A stretch of 34,195 nucleotides of DNA from Alphaproteobacteria bacterium (GTDB taxonomy: Bacteria; Pseudomonadota; Alphaproteobacteria; SHVZ01), in contig VGEH01000038.1 of assembly GCA_016869375.1 (NCBI GenBank), positions 1 through 34,195 of the forward strand. The letters are read 5' to 3'. This document shows, one piece after another, positions 10,221 through 18,417 of this stretch. A program made the position numbers and the translations under genes. The notes beneath the pieces are model-generated. The model was not told the origin of the DNA, searched no databases, and saw only the letters and a list, made by a program, of their open reading frames with translations. Position 1 is the stretch's first letter. Every line of letters begins with the position of its first letter.

Positions 10221-12866
10221 CTAGCCGCTCGCGACCACGACCGCGTGGCCGCCGCCCGAGGTCCTCTGCGCCATGCCGAGAAGGCCGGATAGCGCGTGCA
10301 GCGGCAGCGCGACATTGCCGCGCAGCAATACGCGCCGTCCGCCGGCCTGGCGCAGGCGGTCGCCGTCTATCTCCTCGACCGCGACGATGTTGCGTTCCGG
10401 TATGGCGAAGACCTGGCCGTTGATGTCGACGAGGAGCGCCGGCAGTACCGCCGCCGAGAGCGGCAGGCGCAGGATGAAGCTGGTGCCGACGCCGACTTCG
10501 GTGCGGATGTCGACACGGCCGCCGAGGCGCGTCACCGTGTGCATGACGACGTCCATGCCGACGCCGCGCCCCGAGGTCTCGGTGACCGCGGCGGCGGTCG
10601 AGAACCCGGCCGCGAAGACGAAGCGGTAGATGCGGTCGGGCGACATCTTCCGGCTCTCGACATCGTCGACGAGGCCGCGCTGCACCGCCTTGGCGCGGAT
10701 CGCCTCGGCATCGAGGCCGCGGCCATCATCGGAGACTTCGAGGCGGAACTCGCTCGCCCTCTGTCTCGCGCGCAGCGTGATGGTGGCGGTCTGGCTCTTG
10801 CCGGCCGCGGCGCGTGCCGCCGGCGTCTCGATGCCGTGATCGACGGCGTTCCGCATCATGTGCATGAGCGGATCGAGAAGCTGCTGCACCACGCTCTTGT
10901 CGATGCGCACGTCGCGACCCTTGAGCCGGATTCGCACAGCCTTGCCCTGGCGCTGCGCCAGCTCGCGCGTGACGCGCGGCAGATGTGCCAGCACGGTCTC
11001 GACCGGGACGACGCGCAGATCGAGCGCATCGGCATGAAGCTGGCTCAGGGCCGTCGCCAGCCGCGCATCGGCGGCAGCCATCTCGGCCTCGCGCTCCTTG
11101 AGCGCCTCAAGATGGCGGCCGAGCTCGGCGGCAAGAAGCGGCGGCAACTTCTCGCGCAGGCGCGAGAGGCTGGTCATCGCGTCGATCTTGCGGCGATCCT
11201 CGGTCAGCAGCTGCTGCAGGCCGGCAGCTTCGACGCGCGCCTGGCCCACAGCCGACATCAGCGCATCGATGGTGGCACCGCGGACGCGCAGCATGGCGTC
11301 GCTCGTCGAGCCGGCATCGGCCGCCGGCTTCGGCTGAGGCTTCGCGGTCCCCTTGAGCGCGGCCGACGCCAGACCTGCCGCCTCGGCATAGGCAAGGCCC
11401 GCGGCTTCGGCGGAGGGCTGACCGGCGGCCTGCACGGCCTTGATCCAGCGCTGGCCCGGGTCGAGCGATCTGACGCGCTGGATCATCATCGCCGGCGACA
11501 GCGGCGAGACGACCAGGAACTCGAACCAGGTGAGATCGCCCTGAGGCACGGTACGGCTAGTGACGATCCGCCCGAGCTCCGCAAGGTGATCGAGGGGACC
11601 GGCGCCTTCGCCCGGCTCATACGCCTCGATATCGGCCATCATCTGGTAGATCGTCTGGCCTTCGGCGACGACGCGCTCCAGCTCGTGCCGGTTCTCGGTC
11701 GAGAGCACCGGCAGGAACGGCTCGGGAATGGCGACCTCGGCGACGTGCCTGTCGCTCTCGGTTGCAGCGTGCGCCTCCTCCTCGGGCGCGCCATGCAGGG
11801 CGGCGCGGATTTCGTTCTCGAGGCCGACCGTGGCGGCTTCGTCGAGATCGTTCGGCACGGTCAACGGATCGGCCCAGAGGCCGACGACTGCGGCGACCGC
11901 GGCGTCGATCGCATAGACGAGCGGCGTCGAGGCGGCGACGTCGCCGCGCGTCGAAGCCGAGGCGGCTTCCGCGGCCAGCGCGAGCAGGCGGGCGCTGCGG
12001 CGATGGCCGATCGCCGCCATCAGCGTCGCAGCCGCATTCGCCTCCTTTGGCAGCGTCACGACGGAGAGGATCTCGAGCTGATCGCGTACCGGATCGGCGA
12101 GCAGCGGCGCCAGCGCCGCGGCGAAGACATCGGCGCCGGCATCGACGCCGGTGATCTCGCTGATCAGCATCGCCTGCTGGTCGAGCCGGGCGAGGAAATC
12201 GATGCGGGTCTCGAGCGTCTCCGGGCCGGCCTGCTCGGTGAAGGCGGAGAGCCCGGCCAGGATCTCGCCGAGCTCAGGCATCTCCATGACTTCGGCGGCG
12301 TTGCGGAGCGCGGTCAGCGCATCGGCGGCGCCGGCTGCGTCGCCTTCGATGACCGGCGATCCGAGCCTAGCGACATGCGGCAGGAATTCCCGCATCAGCT
12401 CGGCGAGCAGGGACATCATGTCGCCGGCACCGCCGCCGGCCGCTTCCGCCGAGTCCAACACGGCCGCCGCCACGGCGCCGCCGCGCTCGCTCTTCAGGCG
12501 GTCTAGCTCTTCGAGAAGCTCGGGCGGCGCCGGCACGTCCTCGCGACTGCCGGTGACCTGGGTCAGCATCTGGCCGAGCTGGTTTATGGCGACAGCGAGC
12601 CCCTGCACCAGATCCGCATCGAGCACGACGCCATGATCGCGCACCAGGCCGAGCAAATCCTCGGCGCGATGGGCGAGGCTCTCCATGCCCTCGAGGTCCA
12701 TCGCGCGGGTGAGGCCCTTCAGCGAATGGAAGCCCCGGAACAGCTCCGCGACCTCATCGGGGCTCAGCGGATTGCCGTGCGCCTGGTCGATCAGCCGATC
12801 GGCCGTGCTCAGATGCTCATCGGCCTCGCTCTGAAACTCTTCCCAGAACTGCTCGAGGCGAGACAC
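10221..12866 (-). CDS. cheA: Chemotaxis histidine kinase CheA, P5 domain interrupted by amber codon
   Basis: 881 residues up to TAG, 952 if the frame is read on to 10008. P1 HPt domain at the N-terminus carries phospho-acceptor His47 (FRGFHSLKGLTRAM). A long region (about 110-540) follows that is not recognised in detail, is Ala/Glu rich, and makes the protein longer than the usual 650-750. The catalytic core then has N box HMMRNAVDHGIETP, G1 SDDGRGLDAE and G2 SGRGVGMDVV. The P5 domain starts and is cut after VVVASG. The kinase core is intact, but binding to CheW and receptors needs P5, so the truncated product may be uncoupled. The GTG start is supported by AGGAG overlapping the cheB end; cheB stops six bases upstream. 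Confidence 0.9.
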   Translation of the reverse strand: MSRLEQFWEEFQSEADEHLSTADRLIDQAHGNPLSPDEVAELFRGFHSLKGLTRAMDLEGMESLAHRAEDLLGLVRDHGVVLDADLVQGLAVAINQLGQMLTQVTGSREDVPAPPELLEELDRLKSERGGAVAAAVLDSAEAAGGGAGDMMSLLAELMREFLPHVARLGSPVIEGDAAGAADALTALRNAAEVMEMPELGEILAGLSAFTEQAGPETLETRIDFLARLDQQAMLISEITGVDAGADVFAAALAPLLADPVRDQLEILSVVTLPKEANAAATLMAAIGHRRSARLLALAAEAASASTRGDVAASTPLVYAIDAAVAAVVGLWADPLTVPNDLDEAATVGLENEIRAALHGAPEEEAHAATESDRHVAEVAIPEPFLPVLSTENRHELERVVAEGQTIYQMMADIEAYEPGEGAGPLDHLAELGRIVTSRTVPQGDLTWFEFLVVSPLSPAMMIQRVRSLDPGQRWIKAVQAAGQPSAEAAGLAYAEAAGLASAALKGTAKPQPKPAADAGSTSDAMLRVRGATIDALMSAVGQARVEAAGLQQLLTEDRRKIDAMTSLSRLREKLPPLLAAELGRHLEALKEREAEMAAADARLATALSQLHADALDLRVVPVETVLAHLPRVTRELAQRQGKAVRIRLKGRDVRIDKSVVQQLLDPLMHMMRNAVDHGIETPAARAAAGKSQTATITLRARQRASEFRLEVSDDGRGLDAEAIRAKAVQRGLVDDVESRKMSPDRIYRFVFAAGFSTAAAVTETSGRGVGMDVVMHTVTRLGGRVDIRTEVGVGTSFILRLPLSAAVLPALLVDINGQVFAIPERNIVAVEEIDGDRLRQAGGRRVLLRGNVALPLHALSGLLGMAQRTSGGGHAVVVASG

Positions 12867-12872
12867 CGCCGG

Positions 12873-13946
12873 TCACTCCTGGCTCGGCGCGCTGCCGCGC
12901 GACAGCATCGCGAGCTTCCGCCCGATCCTCTCGAGATCGAGGATTTCGGTCGCGACGCCCGCGGCGATCGCCGCCGAAGGCATGCCGCCGACGACGCAGC
13001 TTTCCGGCGTCTGCACCAGCACCGGACGTCCGCGGCGGCGGAAGGCGGCGGCGCCGCCGGTACCATCGCTGCCCATGCCGGTCAGGATCACCGCGACGGG
13101 CGCGCGCGCCGTCAGCGCCGCGGACTGCAGCAGCAGGTCGCCGGAGGGATGCACGAGGCCGGGACCGACGCCGGGCCTCAGCTCGAAGCTGCCGGTGCGC
13201 CCGAAGGCGACGACCGCATCCTGACCGCCGGGGATGATGGTCACGGTCCGGGGCGCGATCCGCGCATGCATCGCGCCCTCGCGGACATCGAGCCCGATCT
13301 CCGAGGCGAGATGATCGGCGAGGCTGCGCGTGAACACCTCCGGCATGTGCTGGGCGATCACGACGGGCGGCTCGATCACGCCCATGGCGCTGAGCAGGAC
13401 GGGAAGCGCGACAGGCCCGCCGGTCGAGGCGGCGATGACGACGAGGTCGGCGGGTGTTCCCGGCGCCGCCTCGGGCATGGCCTCGGGCTTGTCCTGAACC
13501 GGGCTTCTCGGGCTTCGGCTGGGCGCGGCGCGCCATTGCCGCAGGCGCTGGCGCAGCTCGGCGTCGAGCGAGCCGAGATCGGTGTCGGCGAAGGAGGTGG
13601 ACTTCGAGATGAAGTCCGCGGCGCCGGCGCGCAGCGCCTTCAGCGTCGCATCGGCGCCTTCCTGGGTGGAGGCGCTGACCATGACCACGCGCGGCGCCGG
13701 CGCCACTTCCTTGACGATGCGGCGCGTCGCCTCGATGCCGTCCATCTCCGGCATGACGATGTCCATGGTGACAACATCCGGCTTCAGCTCCTGCGCCAGC
13801 CGGATCGCCTCGCGCCCGTTGCGTGCTTCGCCGACGACGCGGATGTCGCCATCGGCCTCGATGATCTTGCGCAGCGCGATGCGCATGAAGCCGGAATCGT
13901 CGACGACGAGCGCGCGGATCGGGCCGGATTCGGGCATGCCGCTCAT
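12873..13946 (-). CDS. cheB: Chemotaxis protein-glutamate methylesterase CheB
   Basis: 357 residues, the usual CheB length. The N-terminal receiver has Asp16-Asp17, phospho-acceptor Asp62 (TMDIVMPEMDG) and Lys115. A Pro/Ala-rich linker runs to about 165. The methylesterase domain has the catalytic triad Ser174 (IAASTGG), His200 (IAQHMPE) and Asp294 (LTGMGSDG). It removes methyl groups from receptors when phosphorylated by CheA, opposing CheR. The start overlaps the stop of the triple-CheW gene as ATGA; Met4 is an alternative start. Confidence 0.95.
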   Translation of the reverse strand: MSGMPESGPIRALVVDDSGFMRIALRKIIEADGDIRVVGEARNGREAIRLAQELKPDVVTMDIVMPEMDGIEATRRIVKEVAPAPRVVMVSASTQEGADATLKALRAGAADFISKSTSFADTDLGSLDAELRQRLRQWRAAPSRSPRSPVQDKPEAMPEAAPGTPADLVVIAASTGGPVALPVLLSAMGVIEPPVVIAQHMPEVFTRSLADHLASEIGLDVREGAMHARIAPRTVTIIPGGQDAVVAFGRTGSFELRPGVGPGLVHPSGDLLLQSAALTARAPVAVILTGMGSDGTGGAAAFRRRGRPVLVQTPESCVVGGMPSAAIAAGVATEILDLERIGRKLAMLSRGSAPSQE

Positions 13947-15226
13947 GACGCCGTCATCCCGGCGGCAGACTCGATCAGGCGACGCGCCGAGAGAATCCAG
14001 AAGGGCCGCTCCTCAGTACGGCCGATACCGACTACCGGGCCGCGATCGCCGGCGATTCCTTCGATCGCGGTTTCCGGCACCGCGATCAACCGCTCCAGCC
14101 GGTCGATCGCCAGGGCGTAGCCGTGGCGACCGAGGCGGGTGACGAGACACGCGCCGGGCACATCGGCGGGCGCGGATGGGCGCAGCTGTGGCCGGACGTC
14201 GATCAGCGGCACGACCGTGCCGCCGACCTCGATCGCATCGGTGAAGCTCTGTTCGCCGGGCGGCACATGCAAAGGCTGGCGATACTCGATGACGCGCTCG
14301 ACCTCGTCGACCGGCAGCGCACAGGCCTCGCCAGCGACGGTGAAGGCGACGAGCCGGCGCAACGGTACGGCTTTGGCGACGGAAGTGGCGGCCTGATGGT
14401 CCTCGCCCCGGAACCGTGCGCGGATCGACTCAGGCACCAGGTAGTCTGCTTCGAGCGGCATGACCACGCTGCCGTCGTCGTCGACATAGCCTTCGCTGTA
14501 CTCGGTCTCCGGGCGGAAGCTACGGATGGCGATGACCTGATCGGCGAGGATCGCCAGCTTGCCGTCATGGCGCGCCAGCACAACAAGGACACCCGCGGTC
14601 GTCGGCGGCCGGCCGAGCAGAGCGGACAGCGAGAGCACCGCCAGCGGCGCGCCGCGCAGATAGCTGAACCCAACCAACGCTTCCGGCGCGCTCGGCATCG
14701 GCCAAAGCTCACCGCTCGGCGCGATCTCACGCACGGCGGCAATCGGAATTCCATACCGCTCGCCGCCGATGCCGACGACGACGAAGGGATCCGTGCGCGG
14801 CTCCAAGGCCGGGACCGCCTCCTCCGCATCGCCGACGACGCCCGGCACGCCGGTGCCTTCGGCCGGCGCGCCGATACGGATCTCGCCGGCAGGGATGATA
14901 TTTATCTCCTGCTCGCCGAAGCCGCCGTCGGGCACCAGCGCATGCACGCGTCCGACGCGCGCCGCGATCCTCCCCGATGCGGTGTCGAGCACCAGGATCT
15001 GGCCATGCTTCTCGCCGGCGCGATCGGCCTCGCGGCCGTCGAGCCAGGCGCCGAAGTCGAGAAGCGGCATGATGGCGCCGCCGACGGCCACGAGGCCCTC
15101 GACCGCCGCCGGTGCGAAAGGAACGGAGGAGACCGGCGGCAGCTCGCCGACGCTGTGCACACGGCTCGCCTCGACGGCGCAGAGCCGTCCGTCGACCTCG
15201 AACAGCACCGAGGCGATGCCGGTCAT
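13943..15226 (-). CDS. Protein with three tandem CheW domains
   Basis: 427 residues from ATG 15226, which overlaps the cheR stop as ATGA. Three CheW-like domains follow each other: about 1-120 (SVLFEVDGRLCAVEASRV, then VGGAIMPLLDFGAWL), about 145-280 (VVVGIGGERYGIPIAAVREI, then LRGAPLAVLSLSALLG) and about 300-420 (LVAFTVAGEACALPVDEVER, then VGGTVVPLIDVRPQL). Each keeps the strand pairs around the GxxxPlid motif, and they are diverged from each other. A normal CheW has one domain of about 150 residues. The arrangement suggests a scaffold that could bridge several receptors or kinases in an array. The reading frame is open further upstream, but that part lies inside cheR. Confidence 0.88.
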   Translation of the reverse strand: MTGIASVLFEVDGRLCAVEASRVHSVGELPPVSSVPFAPAAVEGLVAVGGAIMPLLDFGAWLDGREADRAGEKHGQILVLDTASGRIAARVGRVHALVPDGGFGEQEINIIPAGEIRIGAPAEGTGVPGVVGDAEEAVPALEPRTDPFVVVGIGGERYGIPIAAVREIAPSGELWPMPSAPEALVGFSYLRGAPLAVLSLSALLGRPPTTAGVLVVLARHDGKLAILADQVIAIRSFRPETEYSEGYVDDDGSVVMPLEADYLVPESIRARFRGEDHQAATSVAKAVPLRRLVAFTVAGEACALPVDEVERVIEYRQPLHVPPGEQSFTDAIEVGGTVVPLIDVRPQLRPSAPADVPGACLVTRLGRHGYALAIDRLERLIAVPETAIEGIAGDRGPVVGIGRTEERPFWILSARRLIESAAGMTAS

Positions 15227-16209
15227 ACGCCGGGCCTCCGGCTGTGAACGATGCCGGTATCGCTCCAATGCGACTCGAAACGCCCCGGATCGACGAGGGA
15301 GTCGGTCGGCCCGAGAAGCAGGCAGCCGCCCGGTCGAAGCGCACGATGCAGGCTGTCCTGCACGCGGCGCCGGCACTCGGCGGTCAGGTAGATCAGAACG
15401 TTGCGGCAGGCGACGATGTCGCACTCGGCGATCGGCAGCTGCGTGTCGATCAGGTTGAATCGCTGGAAGCGCACGAACTCGCGCAGCTCGTCATGGACCC
15501 GACGCGACTTCCCGTCCTCGGTCTCCTGAAGATAGATCAGCAGTTCCGACGGCACGTCGCGGAAGGAGGAGAGCCCGCCGGTGCCGTAGACGCCGGACGT
15601 CGCGACATCGAGCGCGCGGCCGGAAATGTCGGTGCCGAGCGCCTCGATGGTCCAGCCCGGCATCGGCCGCACGCGCCCCTGCGCCAGCACGCCCTCGCCC
15701 GCATCGTGGAGCGCCAAAAGCGCGACGATGGCGAGCGAATAAGCCTCCTCGCCGGTGGCGCAGCCGGCGGACCACAGCCGCAGGCGACGCCGGCCGGAGG
15801 CGCGCGCCGCCTCGATCATCTTGGGCAGCATCGTGGTGCGCAGAAGCCGAAGCTGCGCCGGATCCCGGAAGAAGAAGGTCTCATGCGTGGTCAGGCTCTC
15901 GATCAGCAGCTGCAGGTCGGGATGCAGCGATCCGGGGCGCCGGACACGGCGGAGCCACTCGTCGATCGCGAGACTGTCGGAACCGGCGAAGAGACGCTCG
16001 AGCTTGGCCGCGATCGTGTCCGACATCTGCACGCCGGCGGCGCGTTCGAGCTCGGCGCCGACATCGGCGACCCAGCGCGGCGGCGATGATGACCGCGCGG
16101 CCGGAGCCGGCAGGGAGACCGGGGACGAGACCTCACCGGCGAGGCTACGGCGATGATGCTCCATCGTCTCCCGCAGCACCCGAAGCGTCTCTTCGATCGT
16201 CCCGAGCAT
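15223..16209 (-). CDS. cheR: Chemotaxis protein methyltransferase CheR
   Basis: 328 residues. After about 45 residues of Ser/Pro-rich, poorly conserved N-terminus comes the CheR alpha-helical domain ending in LTTHETFFFRD (107-116). The SAM-binding domain follows with LWSAGCATGEEAYSLA (145-160), GTDISGRALDVA and CRNVLIYL. It methylates receptor glutamates using S-adenosylmethionine. The helical extension at the start (IEETLRVLRETMEHHRRS) is not typical of the shortest CheR proteins. It follows the MCP gene by 41 bases and overlaps the triple-CheW gene by four. Confidence 0.94.
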   Translation of the reverse strand: MLGTIEETLRVLRETMEHHRRSLAGEVSSPVSLPAPAARSSSPPRWVADVGAELERAAGVQMSDTIAAKLERLFAGSDSLAIDEWLRRVRRPGSLHPDLQLLIESLTTHETFFFRDPAQLRLLRTTMLPKMIEAARASGRRRLRLWSAGCATGEEAYSLAIVALLALHDAGEGVLAQGRVRPMPGWTIEALGTDISGRALDVATSGVYGTGGLSSFRDVPSELLIYLQETEDGKSRRVHDELREFVRFQRFNLIDTQLPIAECDIVACRNVLIYLTAECRRRVQDSLHRALRPGGCLLLGPTDSLVDPGRFESHWSDTGIVHSRRPGV

Positions 16210-16250
16210 GCCCCCTTCGTCCTCTCGCCCGCGCAGCCGCGCGGCTCAGA

Positions 16251-17840
16251 TCAGGCGGTGTGCGCCACCGCGAACTGATCGGCCTGCAGCCGCGTGCGCT
16301 CGGCGAGCTTGGAGAGCTCCAGCATCGTCGCCGTTATCTCCTCCGCCGCCGTCGCGTTCGACTGGCCGATGCGGGTGAGCTCGCGGACGTTGACGTCGAT
16401 GCCGCCGATGGTGATCTGCTGCTCCTCCATCGCGGTCGCGATCGAGCCGATCAGCGTGTCGCTGGCACGCACCGCCTCGCCGACATTGGTCATGCTTATC
16501 TTGACGGTCTCCGCGAGATCGACACCGGTCTCGGCCTGCTTGGCCGCCTTCTGCGTCAGCTCGGCGATCTCCTGTGCCAACGTGCCGGTATGCTCGGCGA
16601 GCTTGCGCACCTCTTCGGCGACGACGGCGAAGCCACGGCCATGCTCACCGGCGCGCGCCGCCTCGATCGCCGCGTTCAGCGCCAGCATGTTGGTCTGGCT
16701 GGCGATGCGCGCGATTGCGTCGGTGATCTTGCCGATCTGCGCGCTCGACTTGGCGATCTCGTTGACGCCATCCACCATCGCCTGCACCTGCTCGCGCCCC
16801 TCGGTCACGCGCTCGGCGGCGTTCCGGACCTTCTGGCTCGCTTCGACCGTGCCTTGCGCCACGCTGGAAATCGCCTGAGCGCTCTGGCTCAAAGCGGCGG
16901 CGGCCTGGCGCAGCGCGTCGAGCTGGGTCTGCGAGCCGTCGGAGACCTGTCCGACGGCGCTGCTCGCCTGGCTTGCCGCGGCGGCGACCTGGCGCGCGCT
17001 CTGCGTCACCTGCTCGACCAGCGCCTGGGTCTGGATCGCATTCTCGCGAAAGATCTGGGTAGCGCGCGCAATGTCGCCGACCTCGTCGCGCGAGGTCAGC
17101 GCCGGCACCTCGACCGCGAGGTCGCCGCCCGCAAGCCGCTTCATGACGCCGGTGATGCGCTGGATCGGCCGGCTGACGTAGCGAGCGGCCATGAAGGCCT
17201 GCACCAGGAACAGGACCACGAGCACGCACCCGCCGACGATGAGGGCGAGCTTGAGCGTCTCCTCGCGCACCGTCGTCGCCAGGCTTTCAAGGGACCAGCC
17301 GGTCATCAGATAGCCCACCTGCTGGCCGCCGAGCACCACACGCGTCCCGATAGTGACGTGGTTGCCTTGCCGCACGACCACGGTCTCGGCGCCGTCGAGA
17401 CGCGCCTTGTCGCGCGTCAGCACGGTACGGAGGTCATTGTCGTTGCCCGATGAACCGAAGGAGTAGATCCGGTTCATGTCCTTGTCGTAGGCCTCGAGCT
17501 GCGAGAGCGTGTTCTCGAAGGCCTGGATGAAGGTCGCGACGCGGCGTTCCATGAACGCCGACTGCCGCAGATGCACCGCCGCCGCCGCCTCGGTCGCCAT
17601 CAGCCGGTGCGACAGCGTCGAGTCCTCGGTCGCCTGGGTGACCGCGCGATCGAGCTGGGCCGAGACCATCGCCGCGGTGAGCGCGACGACGCCGAGGCTG
17701 ACGGTGATCAGCATCGCCAGCATAAGCCGCCGGCCGATGGTCCAGCGGAAGCGGCGAAACCATGCGAGGAAGCTCGGCCTGGCGCGGGTCGCGGCCGAGG
17801 TCGGAGCGGCGGCGAGGGTGTCCGGAGTGGTTGCCGTCAT
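16251..17840 (-). CDS. Methyl-accepting chemotaxis protein with short periplasmic domain
   Basis: 529 residues from ATG 17840 with AGAGG upstream. Cytoplasmic N-tail, TM1 about 39-61 ([18 protein letters not shown]), a periplasmic segment of about 135 residues, TM2 about 197-218 ([18 protein letters not shown]), a HAMP domain, then a long coiled-coil signalling domain. The hairpin tip [20 protein letters not shown] contains the kinase-contact region. The periplasmic part is not a recognisable dCache or 4HB; it is polar with a helix-like first half. There is no NWETF-type CheR tether at the end. The upstream gene for a periplasmic DUF4399 protein is only ten bases away, which suggests a sensing partner. 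Confidence 0.92.
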   Translation of the reverse strand: MTATTPDTLAAAPTSAATRARPSFLAWFRRFRWTIGRRLMLAMLITVSLGVVALTAAMVSAQLDRAVTQATEDSTLSHRLMATEAAAAVHLRQSAFMERRVATFIQAFENTLSQLEAYDKDMNRIYSFGSSGNDNDLRTVLTRDKARLDGAETVVVRQGNHVTIGTRVVLGGQQVGYLMTGWSLESLATTVREETLKLALIVGGCVLVVLFLVQAFMAARYVSRPIQRITGVMKRLAGGDLAVEVPALTSRDEVGDIARATQIFRENAIQTQALVEQVTQSARQVAAAASQASSAVGQVSDGSQTQLDALRQAAAALSQSAQAISSVAQGTVEASQKVRNAAERVTEGREQVQAMVDGVNEIAKSSAQIGKITDAIARIASQTNMLALNAAIEAARAGEHGRGFAVVAEEVRKLAEHTGTLAQEIAELTQKAAKQAETGVDLAETVKISMTNVGEAVRASDTLIGSIATAMEEQQITIGGIDVNVRELTRIGQSNATAAEEITATMLELSKLAERTRLQADQFAVAHTA

Positions 17841-17850
17841 GGCCGGGCCT

Positions 17851-18273
17851 CTATGGGGAGACGGTGATGGTGATCTTCTTCGACACGATCGCCGGCAGGT
17901 GCGGGATGTGCTGATGATCGCCAATCTGGAGGATCAGGGTGTGCGTGCCGGGCGGCAGGGTCACCTGCGCTTCGGTCTGGCCGCCGGCGTAGTCGATCGC
18001 CGTCGGCTCGTTGGGGATCAGCGAGCCGGGAGGGATCGCCTCGCGGTCGATGAGCAGGTGGAAGTGACCGGTGTCCGGCCAGTCGACCAAGGCCGGCGCT
18101 ATGCCGAACCCCTTGAGGCCGAATTTGACCGTGAAGGGGCTCTTCACCGTGGCGCCGTCGGCAGGCTCGATGAAATAGGCCTCGGCCCCCGGCGGCGCCG
18201 CGATCTGCGCCAGGGCGGGCAGACCGGCGACCGAAGCCAACACCGCCAAAAGGGCGATGAGGACTTTAACCAT
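17851..18273 (-). CDS. DUF4399-type periplasmic protein
   Basis: 140 residues from ATG 18273, preceded by GGGGGAG at good spacing. An upstream in-frame GTG is less likely. A Sec signal peptide is clear: [18 protein letters not shown] followed by PALAQ. The mature part is a small beta-rich domain with [30 protein letters not shown] and [17 protein letters not shown], matching DUF4399 as I know it. The clustered histidines could bind a metal ion, but that is inference. It is the first gene of the run into the MCP and che genes, ten bases before the MCP start. Confidence 0.8.
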   Translation of the reverse strand: MVKVLIALLAVLASVAGLPALAQIAAPPGAEAYFIEPADGATVKSPFTVKFGLKGFGIAPALVDWPDTGHFHLLIDREAIPPGSLIPNEPTAIDYAGGQTEAQVTLPPGTHTLILQIGDHQHIPHLPAIVSKKITITVSP

Positions 18274-18417
18274 GATCTTTGCTCCCCCCACCTGAGACTT
18301 ATTTTATCAGGATTTTTACAGATCAGACTGTATCGGGGGAGGGACAGCGAGGCAACGCCCAAGTCGCGAAAAGCCCGGTTTCTTGGGGCTTACCGCGGTT
18401 CCTTGCCACCCCATGTC
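18274..18417 (-). promoter_or_regulatory. Upstream control region of the DUF4399-che operon
   Basis: This is one of the few AT-rich stretches of the window. On the minus strand TAAAAT (18301-18306 reversed) is a good -10 match about 30 bases before the ATG at 18273, but no convincing -35 lies at the proper distance. The other half of the region is taken by the possible terminator of the mlrC-like gene. Confidence 0.3.
18371..18391 (-). terminator. Possible rho-independent terminator of the mlrC-like gene
   Basis: On the minus strand AAGCCC, a nine-base loop and GGGCTT form a six-pair stem followed by TTTT, about 27 bases after the gene stop at 18418. The T run is short, so it is weak. Confidence 0.4.

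Noticed and set aside
10296-12506. A 736-codon open frame on the plus strand opposite cheA
   Set aside because: Its product is a low-complexity Arg/Gly/Ala-rich antisense reading without motifs; cheA on the other strand is unmistakable.
13943-15424. A longer start for the triple-CheW gene (15424)
   Set aside because: The extra 66 residues lie inside cheR in another frame and look like an antisense-type shadow; ATG 15226 overlaps the cheR stop as ATGA, like its neighbours.
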